Positions 1-45,219 of a stretch of DNA of 64,000 nucleotides are shown piece after piece (the first letter of the stretch is position 1; the number at the start of each line of letters is the position of its first letter). The position numbers and the translations under genes are program-made. The notes below the pieces were generated by a model. It made no database searches and was not told the DNA's origin. It was given only the letters and a program-made list of their open reading frames with translations. This DNA is from Metridium senile. Taxonomy: Eukaryota > Cnidaria > Anthozoa > Actiniaria > Metridiidae. The stretch spans positions 22,474,705 through 22,538,704 of the forward strand of contig OX459097.1 of NCBI GenBank assembly GCA_949775045.1, read 5' to 3'.

Positions 1-397
1 CAAAGTTGAGTAATATTGAGATACTGGTTAAAGATCTGGTGCTCTGGGAGTTCTATTGTTTGATGTTTGGCACAACAAGACATTCCTTCACACCATTTGC
101 ACGATTTCAACGCGCTTGGCTGCCCTACGAATCATTTCCGAAGTATGGTAATATGCTTTTTAAACGCGCACGGTAACGTAAACGAAGCATCTGTATATTA
201 CCATACTTTTGCATTTTTGTGAAATTGTATACAAAACCGCGAAAAAAAGTAAACATTGGATTTTTGGTCCGGCTCATATATTTTACGTTTTGAGAAGATC
301 GTATGGCTCGATTGCTATCTAATTGCCATAAAGTGAGCAAGAGATATAGGAGAAAAGAACGAACGATGATTTTTGCTAACAGATACCCAGTTGACAA
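1..397. other. Nothing recognised
   Basis: Non-repetitive AT-rich sequence. Short open frames here resemble no protein I know. Confidence 0.5.
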
Positions 398-2985
398 TGT
401 ATATGATGACGATGGTGATGTTAATGACGATGATGATAATGGTGATGATAATAATAATGATAATGACGGTGATGATAATAATAATGATAATGACGGTGAT
501 GATAATAATAATGATAATGACGGTGATGATAATGATATGATGATGATAATGACGATGATGATAATGGTGATGATAATAATAATGATAATGACGGTGATGA
601 TAATGATATGATGATGATGATGACGATGATGATAATGGTGATAATAATAATAATGATAATGACGGTGATGATAATAATAATGATAATGACGGTGATGATA
701 ATGATATGATGATGATGATGACGATGATGATAATGGTGATGATAATAATAATGATAATGACGGTGATGATAATGATATGATGATGATGATGACGATGATG
801 ATAATGGTGATGATAATAATAATAATGATAATGACGGTGATGATAATAATAATGATAATGACGGTGATGATAATAATAATGATAATGACGGTGATGATAA
901 TAATAATGATAATGACGGTGATGATAATGATATGATGATGATAATGACGATGATGATAATGGTGATGATAATAATAATGATAATGACGGTGATGATAATG
1001 ATATGATGATGATGATGACGATGATGATAATGGTGATAATAATAATAATGATAATGACGGTGATGATAATGATATGATGATGATAATGACGATGATGATA
1101 ATGGTGATGATAATAATAATGATAATGACGGTGATGATAATGATATGGTGATGATAATGACGATGATGATAATGATATGGTGATGATAATGACGATGATG
1201 ATAATGGTGATGATAATAATAATGATAATGACGGTGATGATAATGATATGGTGATGATAATGACGATGATGATAATGGTGATGATAATAATAATGATAAT
1301 GACGGTGATGATAATGATATGGTGATGATAATGACGATGATGATAATGATATGGTGATGATAATGACGATGATGATAATGGTGATGATAATAATAATGAT
1401 AATGACGGTGATGATAATGATATGGTGATGATAATGACGATGATGATAATGGTGATGATAATAATAATGATAATGACGGTGATGATAATGATATGATGAC
1501 GATGATGACGATGATGATAATGGTGATAATAATAATAATGATAATGACGGTGATGATAATAATATGATGATGATGATGACGATGATGATAATGGTGATAA
1601 TAATAATAATGATAATGACGGTGATGATAATGATATGATGACGATGATGATGATGATGATAATGGTGATAATAATAATAATGATAATGACGGTGATGATA
1701 ATGATATGATGATGATGATGACGATGATGATAATGGTGATGATAATAATAATAATGATAATGACGGTGATGATAATGATAATGATGATGATGACGATGAT
1801 GATAATGATGATGATGATAATAATAATAATGATAATGACGATGATGATAATGATATGATGATGATGATGACGATGATGATAATGATGATAATAATAATAA
1901 TGATAATGACGATGATGATAATGATATGATGATGATGATAATAATAATAATGATAATGACGATGATGATAATGATAATGATATGATGATGATGATAATAA
2001 TAATAATGATCATGACGATGATGATAATGATATGATGATGATGATAATAATAATAATGATGATGACGATGATGATAATGGTGATGATAATAATAATAATG
2101 ATAATGACGGTGATGATAATGATATGATGATGATGATGACGATGATGATAATGGTGATAATAATAATAATAATGATAATGACGATGATGATAATGATATG
2201 ATGATGATGATGACGATGATGATAATGGTGATGATAATAATAATAATAATGTTAATGACGGTGATGATAATGATATGATGATGATGATGACGATGATGAT
2301 AATGGTGATGATAATAATAATAATAATGTTAATGACGATGATGATAATGATATGATGATGATGATAATAATAATAATGATAATGACGGTGATGATAATGA
2401 TAATGACGGTGATGATAATGATATGATGATGATGATGACGATGATGATAATGGTGATGATAATAATAATAATGATAATGACGGTGATGATAATGATATGA
2501 TGATGATGATGACGATGATGATAATGGTGATGATAATAATAATAATGATAATGACGGTGATGATAATGATATGGTGATGTTAATGACGATGATGATAATG
2601 GTGATGATAATAATAATAATGATAATGACGGTGATGATAATGATATGGTGATGATGATGACGATGATGATAATGGTGATGATAATAATAATAATGATAAT
2701 GACGGTGATGATAATGATATGATGATGATGATGACGATGATGATAATGGTGATGATAATAATAATGATGATAATGACGGTGATGATAATGATATGATGAT
2801 GATGATGACGATGATGATAATGATGATGATAATAATAATAATGATAATGACGGTGATGATAATGATATGATGATGATGATGACGATGATGATAATGATAA
2901 TGATGACGATGATGATGATGACGTTGATGATATGATGGTGATGACGGTGATGATAATGATAAGACGGTGATGACGGTAATATAAT
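398..2985. repeat. 2.6 kb GAT/AAT microsatellite with higher-order structure
   Basis: Built from GAT, AAT and GAC triplets, but not random: blocks such as gacggtgatgataatg followed by gatgacgatgatg recur about every 72-75 bases, so it is a higher-order array. It fills the intron before the lectin exon. Both strands stay open over long distances only because of the triplet period. Confidence 0.95.
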
Positions 2986-3015
2986 ATTTTTTCTTGATTG
3001 TTTTTTTTTTTACAG

Positions 3016-3407
3016 GTAAAGCTGTAAATTGCCCTAGCAACTGGATAAAGCACAACAACCACTGCTATTTCTTCAAGCACATAACACGAAAACCGCTACC
3101 ATGGCAACGACTAAAATCACGATGTCGAAAAGCAAATGCAAACCTCCTAGATCTCCATAACGACCAGGAATGGAATTTCGTCAAGAGCCACCTTAGAAAG
3201 TCGGTCAACTTTTACGCCATAGGTTTTCGTAAGATTGGTGGGGCTTGGAAGTGGACCACAGGGAGCCCGGTCCCTAGAAGATTCACTAACACGATACCTA
3301 CGTATACAGGGTCTAAGTGTGGTGTTTTGAAGGGTTGGAGCGGTGAATTCGAGGCGGCGCCATGTAAAAAACCATATCGTATAACAGCATACATTTGCAA
3401 ACAGTAA
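3016..3407 (+). CDS. C-type lectin-like domain, terminal exon (gene partial)
   Basis: Seen: the exon opens after a T-rich tract ending in an AG acceptor (3014-3015) and reads about 129 residues to a TAA at 3405-3407. The protein has the layout of a long-form C-type lectin-like domain: an N-terminal CPSNW, HCYFF, a central Cys, an AIGF/WKW core and a C-terminal YICKQ, with six cysteines spaced for the usual three disulfides. Family knowledge: such domains are secreted or membrane-anchored and bind sugars or proteins; calcium-dependent sugar binders normally show EPN or QPD plus WND. Neither motif is visible here, so calcium-dependent sugar binding is unlikely (inference). Upstream exons were not found; the intron in front is filled by a 2.5 kb microsatellite, so the first exons probably lie outside the window. 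The 3' UTR runs straight into a 73-bp tandem array. Confidence 0.85.
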
Positions 3408-3417
3408 ACACGGCCTG

Positions 3418-4800
3418 CAATATTCTAGTTTCATGTTATCTAGCACCGCTGTACTATTTGACAAAAGGCGCATTTACACAGGGATAATCTCAATACTCTA
3501 GTTTCATGTTATCTAGCACCGCTGTACTATTTGACAAAAGGCGCATTTACACAGGGATAATCTCAATACTCTAGTTTCATGTTATCTAGCACCGCTGTAC
3601 AATTTGACAAAAGGTGCATTTGCACAGGGATAATCTCAATACTCTAGTTTCATGTTATCTAGCACCGCTGTACTATTTGACAAAAGGCGCATTTACACAG
3701 GGATAATCTCAATACTCTAGTTTCATGTTATCTAGCACCGCTGTACAATTTGACAAAAGGTGCATTTGCACAGGGATAATCTCAATACTCCAGCTAGTTC
3801 CATGTTATCTAGCACCGCTGTACAATTTGACAAAAGGCGCATTTGTACAGGGATAATCTCAATACTCTAGTTTCATGTTATCTAGCACCGCTGTACCATT
3901 AGACAAAAGGCGCATTTGCACAGGGATAATCTCAATACTCTAGTTTCATGTTATCTAGCACCGCTGTACAATTTGACAAAAGGCGCATTTGTACAGGGAT
4001 AATCTCAATACTCCAGTTTCATGTTATCTAGCACCGCTGTAGTATTTGACAAAAGGCGCATTTGCACAGGGATAATCTCAATACTCTAGTTTCATGTTAT
4101 CTAGCACCGCTGTACCATTAGATAAAAGGCGCATTTGCACAGGGATAATCTCAATACTCTAGTTTCATGTTATCTAGCACCGCTGTACCATTAGATAAAA
4201 GGCGCATTTGCACAGGGATAATCTCAATACTCCAGTTCCATGTTATCTAGCACCGCTGTACCATTAGACAAAAGGCGCATTTGCACAGGAATAATCTCAA
4301 TACTCCAGTTTCATGTTATCTAGCACCGCGGTACAATTTGACAAAAGGTGCATTTGCACAGGGATAATCTCAATACTCCAGCTAGTTCCATGTTATCTAG
4401 CACCGCTGTACAATTTGACAAAAGGCGCATTTGTACAGGGATAATCTCAATACTCTAGTTTCATGTTATCTAGCACCGCTGTACAATTTGACAAAAGGCG
4501 CATTTGTACAGGGATAATCTCAATACTCTAGTTTCATGTTATCTAGCACCGCTGTAGTATTTGACAAAAGGCGCATTTGCACAGGGATAATCTCAATACT
4601 CCAGTTCCATGTTATCTAGCACCGCTGTACCATTAGACAAAAGGCGCATTTGCACAAGGATAATCTCAATACTCTAGTTTCATGTTATCTAGCACCGCTG
4701 TACTATTTGACAAAAGGCGCATTTGCACAGGGATAATCTCAATACTCTAGTTTCATGTTATCTAAGTTGACAAAAGGCGCATTTGCACAGGGATAATCTC
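3418..4800 (+). repeat. 73-bp tandem array, about 19 copies
   Basis: The unit contains ctagtttcatgttatctagc, a gacaaaaggcgcattt block and cagggataatctc. Spacing between successive ctagtttcatg copies is 73. Copies differ by a few substitutions (acttttacac/tttgcac, actatttgac/accattagac) that recur in clusters, so groups of units were probably amplified together. It starts 11 bases after the lectin stop codon. Confidence 0.95.
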
Positions 4801-4855
4801 CATTCGGAGTCAATTTAAATGTGTTTTCTGTTAAGTGATAACATTTTTTCGTGCT

Positions 4856-4926
4856 TAGCCTGTGCAAATGCACCTTTTGTCAAATAGAACATCGGTGCTA
4901 GATAACGTGAGACTGGAGTATTGAAC
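4856..4926 (-). repeat. Single inverted copy of the 73-bp unit
   Basis: Reverse complement of the array unit (tgcaccttttgtcaaat, gctagataacgtgag), diverged, 55 bases beyond the array. Together they look like the two ends of one foldback element. Confidence 0.85.
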
Positions 4927-5233
4927 AATACACCTATTTTAGAATTGTTAACGCCCTAAAAGTAGTATAAATAGAGCGCAAAAAAAAAAAAACTCATTAG
5001 AAAAATTAAATAAAACAAAAAAAATCACTGACCACTGATCGAAAAATATCAAAATCATCGAGTATGTTTCATAATCTATTTGCATTTAACATTTTATTCA
5101 ATTCATATTTCTTATATAGTTCTATCTGTTATAATTGTTATTAAAAAAAATGTTGATCAAAAAACTACTGTATGTGCAGCTCGTCCTTCCACACTGCAAA
5201 GACAGAGTAGATACACCTCACTATATTGAGTTC

Positions 5234-5407
5234 ATCATGCATTCAGGATGACACTTTATAGTGAGTTAACCCAACTCTATAGTGAGTAAAAGTGAAGTTA
5301 AACTCAATATATTGAGTACATTGTACTCGATGGCCGTCTACATTTATGTTTACTCTTAATAATGAGTTGGGTTTACTCACTATAAAGTGTTATCTTGAAT
5401 GCATGAT
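5234..5407. mobile_element. Foldback element (MITE-like), ~174 bp
   Basis: Arms atcatgcattcaggatgac and its complement near 5388-5407 with matching actttatagtgag blocks inside; centre rich in ctcaatatattgag. Confidence 0.8.
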
Positions 5408-5584
5408 TAACTTGGCTTTTTTCTATTAAAATAAGCTGATGAAACAAGACAGTTATCCAGTGAATAGAATTTGTATCAGTTTTATCTGCTATATAATGAT
5501 TTATCCTATGAATAAAGCTATCCAGGCGTCGTACAAACCACCATAGGAACTAACTCTTCTAATGACCTTACTTTACTTCCCTTC

Positions 5585-5988
5585 CATTGGCCTTTACCTA
5601 AACGAGCAGAGGATTGGGTACTAGTTTTATAAATTAATCTAATTACAAAATTAAGGATATCATAGGAAAGAGCTCATTGAAATATACAAGGTTTCAAAGT
5701 TTGGACGCATTAGGTTAAATAGCAACAAAATGAGAGCATTTTAAATGTCCAAAGAATTACAAAGAAATGTATGGTTTGGATGGACAGTGTCCATCCAAGC
5801 CATACATTTCTTTGTAAATTTTCAAGGTTTCAAAGACTGCCTCTAACCCAGTATTCAAGCAAACTCAAGCAAACTTTGGAACCTTGTATATCTTGATGTG
5901 CTCTTTCCAATGATATGATTAATTTTGTAATTAGATTAATTTAGAAAACTAGTACCTAGTCCTTTGCTCGTTTAGGTAAAGGTCAATT
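5585..5988. mobile_element. Foldback element, ~400 bp
   Basis: Arms start attggcctttacctaaacga and end with the complement. The centre (about 5748-5818) is a tight hairpin around tggacagtgtcca. A short relative lies at 33477-33589. Confidence 0.8.
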
Positions 5989-6050
5989 ATGCTTCACTGT
6001 ATATTTTCAAATTCTTCTTGTGAAAAGGTGAACAATTCGTTCTAATTATT

Positions 6051-6370
6051 TACAGGGTTCGTGCTGATGTCAGTACAAAAAATCTAAGGAGTATTCAAGG
6101 AGTTTTCAAGGACCAAAAAGTAATTTTTTAAGCACTTTTTGCAACAACTTTGATATAGAAATGATATTCCTGTCATTGTTAACATCACACAGAATGAACA
6201 AATTTTATCAAAATTCACCCTACTTTAGCTAGAATTAAGGAGTTTTTAAGGAGTTTATGCTGATTTTCTAAAATTCAAGGGCTTTTCAAGTGCAATTAAA
6301 AACGTAAATCAAATTTAAGGAGTTTTCCAGGAGTTTAAGCAGTAGCGAACCTGTATTTACGAACCCTGTA
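6051..6370. mobile_element. MITE-like element with acagggttcg termini
   Basis: Terminal inverted repeats tacagggttcgt / cgaaccctgta, with several internal aaggagttttcaagg direct repeats. Confidence 0.65.
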
Positions 6371-6812
6371 TTTAACACAAGAAAGTAGGCAAAGCATTCT
6401 GGTCTTGGTAGTGTATGACTCTAAAACTATCCGCCCATTGCTTGCTTGTGAAATATTCTTAGTGATCATGGGTGTTTTCCATTCGTCCAGAAAAAACGGT
6501 TGATGAAACCGAGACAAGAATGGTTGTAATGAAACAGTTCAAACCATGCGAATTAGAGAACTAGGCCTGTGAAATTCCGATAAATTCTTTAATGGTTCAG
6601 ACAATTCCAGTTGGTCGTACTAACCGGAATGGCAAGGCAAGCCTGAAAGGTTGACCACTTTTTTCGGTTGAAAATACTGACCGAAAAATTGACTGTTCCA
6701 TTTGTTGTCCAACCGAAATTATCGCTTTTTGTACAAATGGTAAACACCCTATATGTTTTCGAACCGCCCATTGATTGCTTGTGAAATAGTCTTTGTGAAA
6801 TATTCTTAGCGA

Positions 6813-25573
<18,761 letters not shown>

Positions 25574-25698
25574 CTGCTTCTTCAAGTAAACGATAAAAAC
25601 GAGAGGGACTGGGATTGATCGACACAGGGAGCCCATAGCAAATAAAGATTCAAAAGCGAATGAAATAAGTGAATTGAATGGAGTAATAAAAGAATCAA
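25574..25698. other. 5' flank of HGSNAT
   Basis: Presumed 5' UTR or promoter side. No TATA box or other clear signal recognised. Confidence 0.3.
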
Positions 25699-25848
25699 AC
25701 AATAGCTGTTATTACAGTTATATGCAAATGATTTTGAACAATGGGTTGAAGTCGAGGCTTTCGGGCGAAAACAATAGGTTTGCCCGAAAGCCTCGATTTG
25801 AATCCATTGTTTGAAATCATTTGCATATAACTGTAATAACAGCTATTA
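25699..25848. mobile_element. Foldback hairpin upstream of HGSNAT
   Basis: aatagctgttattacagtta … taactgtaataacagctatt, with inner arms aagtcgaggctttcgggc. Confidence 0.9.
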
Positions 25849-25849
25849 G

Positions 25850-26880
25850 ATAAATATAATAAATTAGCTGCAAATTATCTTATCAATAAACTTCCAATTA
25901 TAACACTAGAAGCCAGAATGTATACCGCCTGCCTATATAAACCTCGCACTGACAACTTGAAAATAACTTTTTTCTAATATGAAATATCAAAAAAAATATA
26001 AAGAGGATATTACACGGTGGCGCGAAGATATGAATTTTATTTTCGAGTGGTGAAAACAATATTTTACGAGTGAGCGCAGCGAATAAATGTTGAATCCACC
26101 TTTTCTTACTAAAATTTCATACAGATCACGTGGTATAAATGTCGCTTTGTGATTGGTTCAAACGAAAGTTAGGACAACTCTACTTGGTTTGGAAGTCGCT
26201 CATATATTAGAGAAATTTGTAAAGTTCGGATTGTCTCGTTATTAAAATGGTTAAATATTGCTCTGTTAGGAAGCACATATATACAAATCTAAACAAATAT
26301 TTAGTAGAGACCAGTAAAGCTATCATATGAATGAAGAAGTAAGGACTTGACACGTGAAATTCGGCAATGGATCGACGTCAATGAATTCAGCTACAATGCA
26401 ACGACGAAGGAAAAAAAAAAAAAACTGAAGTTGTGTTTTATGAAAGTTAAACGAAAAGTGAACGTGCTGAAAGTCGCACAACTGACCCGACAACTGACCT
26501 GAATATTCATAGGTCGTATTCTGTTTTCTTCATTGTGTTTTGGTTCTCATTTTCTTTTGAAAATTTAGCCTAGTCTTCCTCTGATCTGAGACTTCTACAA
26601 ATCGAGCCGCCATGTTTAATTCAGCGAACAAGCGACGAGAAATGGGCGGGAAAGTTGTTTTGATTTGACGCGTACGTACATCCGGGACGTTTTGGTACAT
26701 AACTTTTTCATATCTTCACTAGTGAAAATATGGAAAATACGAGTGTTTTAGTTTCCGGTAAAACACTAATATCCATATAATATATTATGTAAGATAGGTA
26801 ATATAATGAAATTTGTAACACTGACCGTAAAAAATGTTGACTTAACTTTACTGACGTTTCGAGCTTTAGCCCTTCGTCGG
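25850..26880. other. Intergenic, decayed repeat
   Basis: AT-rich. Contains cacgtggtataaatg…gtgattggtt and gagtgagcgcagcg motifs also found near 10320 and 11490, so it is probably an old transposon. No gene seen. Confidence 0.5.
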
Positions 26881-27360
26881 AGTGTTACAAATTTCATTAT
26901 ATTACCTATCGTTTATATCAAACACCGACGCAGCCTATACTAGTTTACTCGCTAGTTTCCATTTAAGTAAGGGATGCATGGACCATTTGACTTTTGAGGG
27001 AAAGGGGTGGATGATTTGGTCCGTGCAGGAATTTTTTTTTGCCCGCTTCCATGAGCACGAAATTTATTTGATAACAATGGAAAGATTTGAGTGGCGATTT
27101 TGGCTTGCAGGAAATTTATCCCTCCCCCCCCCTCAAAAGTCAAATGGTCCACCCCTAAAGTTAAGTTAATATTTTTTAAGGTGTTTCAAATTTCATTCTA
27201 TTACCTATCGTTTATATCAAACACCGACGCAGGCGCCTATACTAGTTTACTCGCTAGTTTCTATTTCTATTTTTTACGGTGTTATAAATTTCATTATATT
27301 ACCTATCGTTTATATCAAACACCGACGCAGGCGCCTATACTAGTTTACTCGCTAGTCTCA
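26881..27360. repeat. Three ~100-bp repeats split by a MITE
   Basis: tatcaaacaccgacgcagg…actagtttactcgctag recurs at about 26905, 27210 and 27310. The first and second are separated by the element at 26977-27157. Confidence 0.8.
26977..27157. mobile_element. MITE with ggtggaccatttgactttt ends, copy 1
   Basis: Left ggaccatttgacttttgag and right cctcaaaagtcaaatggtcc. The interior has catgagcacgaaa and gtgcagg. Family members lie at 54417-54633 and 54906-54948, with fragments at 28440 and 61825. Confidence 0.85.
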
Positions 27361-27719
27361 ATTATAGCTGGTATGTATGTGGATATTGTCATTGTAAACT
27401 GTGTTTTAAATGTTTAATAAAACAAAACTAAAAAAAGAACTGGCTTAGGTTCTGCCTTATTATACACGATCTGTAATAAAATTAAACTTCAAAGTTGGTT
27501 TAAATCACAGAAGTGATGCCATAATCCTAAAATATCGACAATTTCGAATTTGCTTATTTTGTCAGGGATATTTCCAGATGCGAGCTGGAACTTGCCTCAA
27601 GATATCAAATCGCACCAATAGACCTGTTTACCTTCCTTGTAGTTTGTTGTCCCATTTCAGATCATGACGTGATGCTGTTACGCCACAAAATGTAATAACT
27701 CGCACAAAATGTAAGACTC

Positions 27720-27925
27720 AGGCCTCGTCTACACGAATCCGATCCGACTGAAACCGCATAGAAATATTTGCGTCCACACGAATCCGCGTACCCGAAGGAT
27801 TCAAGTAAAAGTATGCGGTTTAATTGGGTGACCGGATTCACTGGATTCGTGTGGACGATAGGCCGATTCGCATCAAAAAGTATGCGGTTTCAAAAGTATC
27901 CGGATCCGTGTAGACGGAGTCTGAC
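27720..27925. mobile_element. MITE family cgtctacacgaatccg, copy 1
   Basis: Tip gcctcgtctacacgaatccg, internal tatgcggtttcaaaagtat, other end ccgtgtagacgg. Copies 2 (28236-28434) and 3 (31492-31690) are in opposite orientation. Confidence 0.85.
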
Positions 27926-28155
27926 ACTGCAGAATGTAATACAAACTGACACAAAATGTAATAACGACGCAAAATGTAACTGATACAAACTGACACAAAA
28001 TGTAATAACTCGCACACAATGTAAGACTGACACAATGTAATACAAATTGACACAAAATGTAATAACGACGCAAAATGTAACTGATACAAACTGACACAAA
28101 ATGTAATAACTCTATTAACGCAAAATGTAATACATTTTGACACAAAATGTATTAA
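27925..28155. repeat. Minisatellite of cacaaaatgtaataac units
   Basis: About 20 short units (15-18 bases) of variable length, some grouped as a ~110-base duplicated block (27936-28010 and 28044-28110). Confidence 0.85.
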
Positions 28156-28235
28156 CCTTCCTCAGTGTCTTCATAACAAAACTAAACTGCGTGATCATCC
28201 CTTCTGTCATCTACGTAATTGTGGCGTACAAACTG

Positions 28236-28434
28236 AGACCCCGGCTACACGAATCCGGATACTTTTGAAACCGCATACTTTTTGATGCGAATCGGCCTAT
28301 CGTTCACACGAATCCAGTGAACCCGGTCACCGAAACCGCATACTTTTGAATAGGAAACGATCAACAGGATTCGTGTGGACACAAATATTTCTATGCGGTT
28401 TCAGCCGGATCGGATTCGTGTAGAAGAGGCCTAA
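28236..28434. mobile_element. MITE family cgtctacacgaatccg, copy 2
   Basis: ggctacacgaatccggatac … ggatcggattcgtgtagaag. Same internal order as copy 3. Confidence 0.85.
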
Positions 28435-29032
28435 ATTCCATGCGCATGCCAGCGGGCTAAAAAACATTTCCTGCACGGACCAAATGTGGCGTAACAGATG
28501 CTACCCTTTCTTTCACATGTAAATGATATATCAAACACGTTCATCATAAAAGAACAATTCTCAAGGGAATGACACGTGGTCTGAAATGGGCAATTTGCAT
28601 ACAGAGGTAAAGAGGTCTATTGTGGGGCTGTTTTGCATGGTTTGAAGGAATATATTATTGTAATAAACAAAAGATTTCAAGCCAAAATACTATCGATTTG
28701 AAGAGTGCGCTAATGGATTAATTTTACAATGTATTTTTGCACAAAATATCACGGTTTTGCTACGTAGCAAACCGTCTTTTCAATTTATTTTCTTCAATTT
28801 TTATCTACGTGTTAAAACTATTCCTTTTTTATTTTTTTAAACATCAACTTATTATTCAAGTTGTTATGGCGAATGATGTTTCGTCTAGAAATGTAGATCA
28901 CCGCGGCACTGCCTCGAATATCCTCGATCAGATCCAGAAATGTATTATATGAACATAGCAAAAACAATTTCTTGCAAAAGTAGACAAAAACGTTTTTGAA
29001 TGATATTTGAAAACTTCATTTTGATTATTAGA

Positions 29033-29225
29033 TTATCCACCTACTTGCAAGAACGTTGTCATACGAAAAAAGAACATTTGTATTTAGTGTGTTAGGAATA
29101 AATTAAAAGTACAAAAGATGATCACTGAAGCTGATCTCTTTCTTTTGTACTTTTAATTTATTCCTAACACACTAAATACAAATGTTCTTTTTCGTATGTC
29201 AACTTTCTTGCAAGCTAGTAGGTGT
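29033..29225. mobile_element. Foldback element, ~190 bp
   Basis: Arms ctacttgcaagaacgttgtc and tttagtgtgttaggaataaa with complements at 29150-29224. Confidence 0.88.
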
Positions 29226-29253
29226 ACATATAGCTAGTTTCTCTTTATTAAGG

Positions 29254-29545
29254 TAGTTCGGGGCCCTTGATACTGCGCATCACGCTCGCGCACATCTTGT
29301 TCAAGAAAATGACAAAAGTGCCATTGTCAAAAAATCAAAGCAAAGCAAAAATATGCTTTCTCAACTTGAAACAAATTACAGAATGATGAAGAGGAGTCTT
29401 CAAAGAGACGAGTGCCAATAGTGCCCAGTCCCACTTGTCCAAAGCAATATAATTAATTCCATAGTAATTTTGACTTTTGTAGGTTCGTGACCATGACAAC
29501 GTTTTTAATAATTCTTTTGAAGGAATCTATGAGTCCCGAACTACA
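29254..29545. mobile_element. Possible MITE with gtagttcggg ends
   Basis: aggtagttcggggcccttg on the left and gagtcccgaactacag on the right; the interior is not palindromic. Confidence 0.5.
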
Positions 29546-30014
29546 GTAAAAACCCGCATAGAAGAACCACTATTTTTCGAGGTTAGGCTAAAGTGGTTCT
29601 TATATAATTGGTATTTAGTGAGAAATTAGGCTAAGGTGGTTCTTAACTGGTTCTTATTTACAAAATAAAAACAAGAGTCATAACAACAATACGAGAATAC
29701 ACAATAAAATTGCATTTACAAGACGGATAGGAAAGAAATGACAACAAAATGCCATAAATATGAAAGTACAAACATAATAATAATAATAATAAATTTGATG
29801 TACTAGGTGTATATTCTCATGTCTTCTATACAATCTTCAACTTATTGACTGTCGGTTACCGTGATGCATGCCCCACACGACTCAGCTTATAGCATAACTT
29901 TATTTCAAAAACTAATTGATGGTTGTACGTGGACTTGAAATCCCGCCCAGTTCTCCCTCCCGCCCTGACAAACGTGCATGAAAGAGAGTTTGCTCAGTGA
30001 CCCCAAAAGCAAAG

Positions 30015-44723
<14,709 letters not shown>

Positions 44724-44842
44724 GAATCTATAGTGTCTTTTTACTGAGATATTAAATTCTGATAGTACGTGTCTTGAATGTTTTATCGTTTTTTATCTCC
44801 AGGACTCTACTGTAACACACTTATGTGACGTAGACTTTCCTC

Positions 44843-44848
44843 AATAAA
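44843..44848 (+). promoter_or_regulatory. Poly(A) signal AATAAA of the SLC22-like gene
   Basis: Canonical hexamer 120 nt after the stop codon, in the sense strand. Confidence 0.6.
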
Positions 44849-44916
44849 GATTGATTTAAATGACAAAAATGAGCCATCCCTTTGTTCACCTACCTTGTAA
44901 ACAGAGTTCGGACCCC

Positions 44917-45215
44917 GAGGGGTGTACTCCCTTTGTCCAAGTGGTAGGGGTGACTGGCGTACCTTTTAGGGTAAAAATATTTCCTGTGCGTACCTTTTAG
45001 GGTCCTTTTAGGGTTCTGGCTCAAAAATCAGTTACGTAACATGATTTCGTACCTGTAAGAGTCATTTTTACTATGTTTTGTTGCTTTGTTGGGGTAAAAA
45101 TCGACAAGGCTTTATCAGTTATTTTTATCTGTGCGTACTTTTTAGGGATCGTTTTCAAAACCTCGGCCGATCACCCCTACCACTTGGACAAAGGAATTCC
45201 CCTCCCCCCGTTTTT
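44917..45215. mobile_element. MITE with ggggtgtactccctttgtcc ends, copy 2
   Basis: Left gtccaagtggtaggggtgac, right cacccctaccacttggacaa, internal gcgtaccttttaggg repeats. Same family as 22606. Confidence 0.88.
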
Positions 45216-45219
45216 ACCA

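Larger units (their letters stand above)
27622..28620. mobile_element. MITE split by other elements
   Basis: Left part agacctgtttaccttcc…cagatcatgacgtg at 27622, right part gacacgtggtctgaaatggg…gaggtaaagaggtct at 28570-28617. An intact relative of ~165 bp lies at 48412-48576. Confidence 0.7.

Noticed and set aside
421..3080. Long open frames on both strands encoding Ile/Ser/Tyr/His or Asp/Asn runs
   Set aside because: They are produced by the triplet microsatellite; no start, domain or codon structure supports a protein.
3418..4800. Regular repeats that might suggest a CRISPR array
   Set aside because: Units abut with no unique spacers, the genome is animal, and no cas genes exist. The same holds for the 91-bp and 120-bp arrays.
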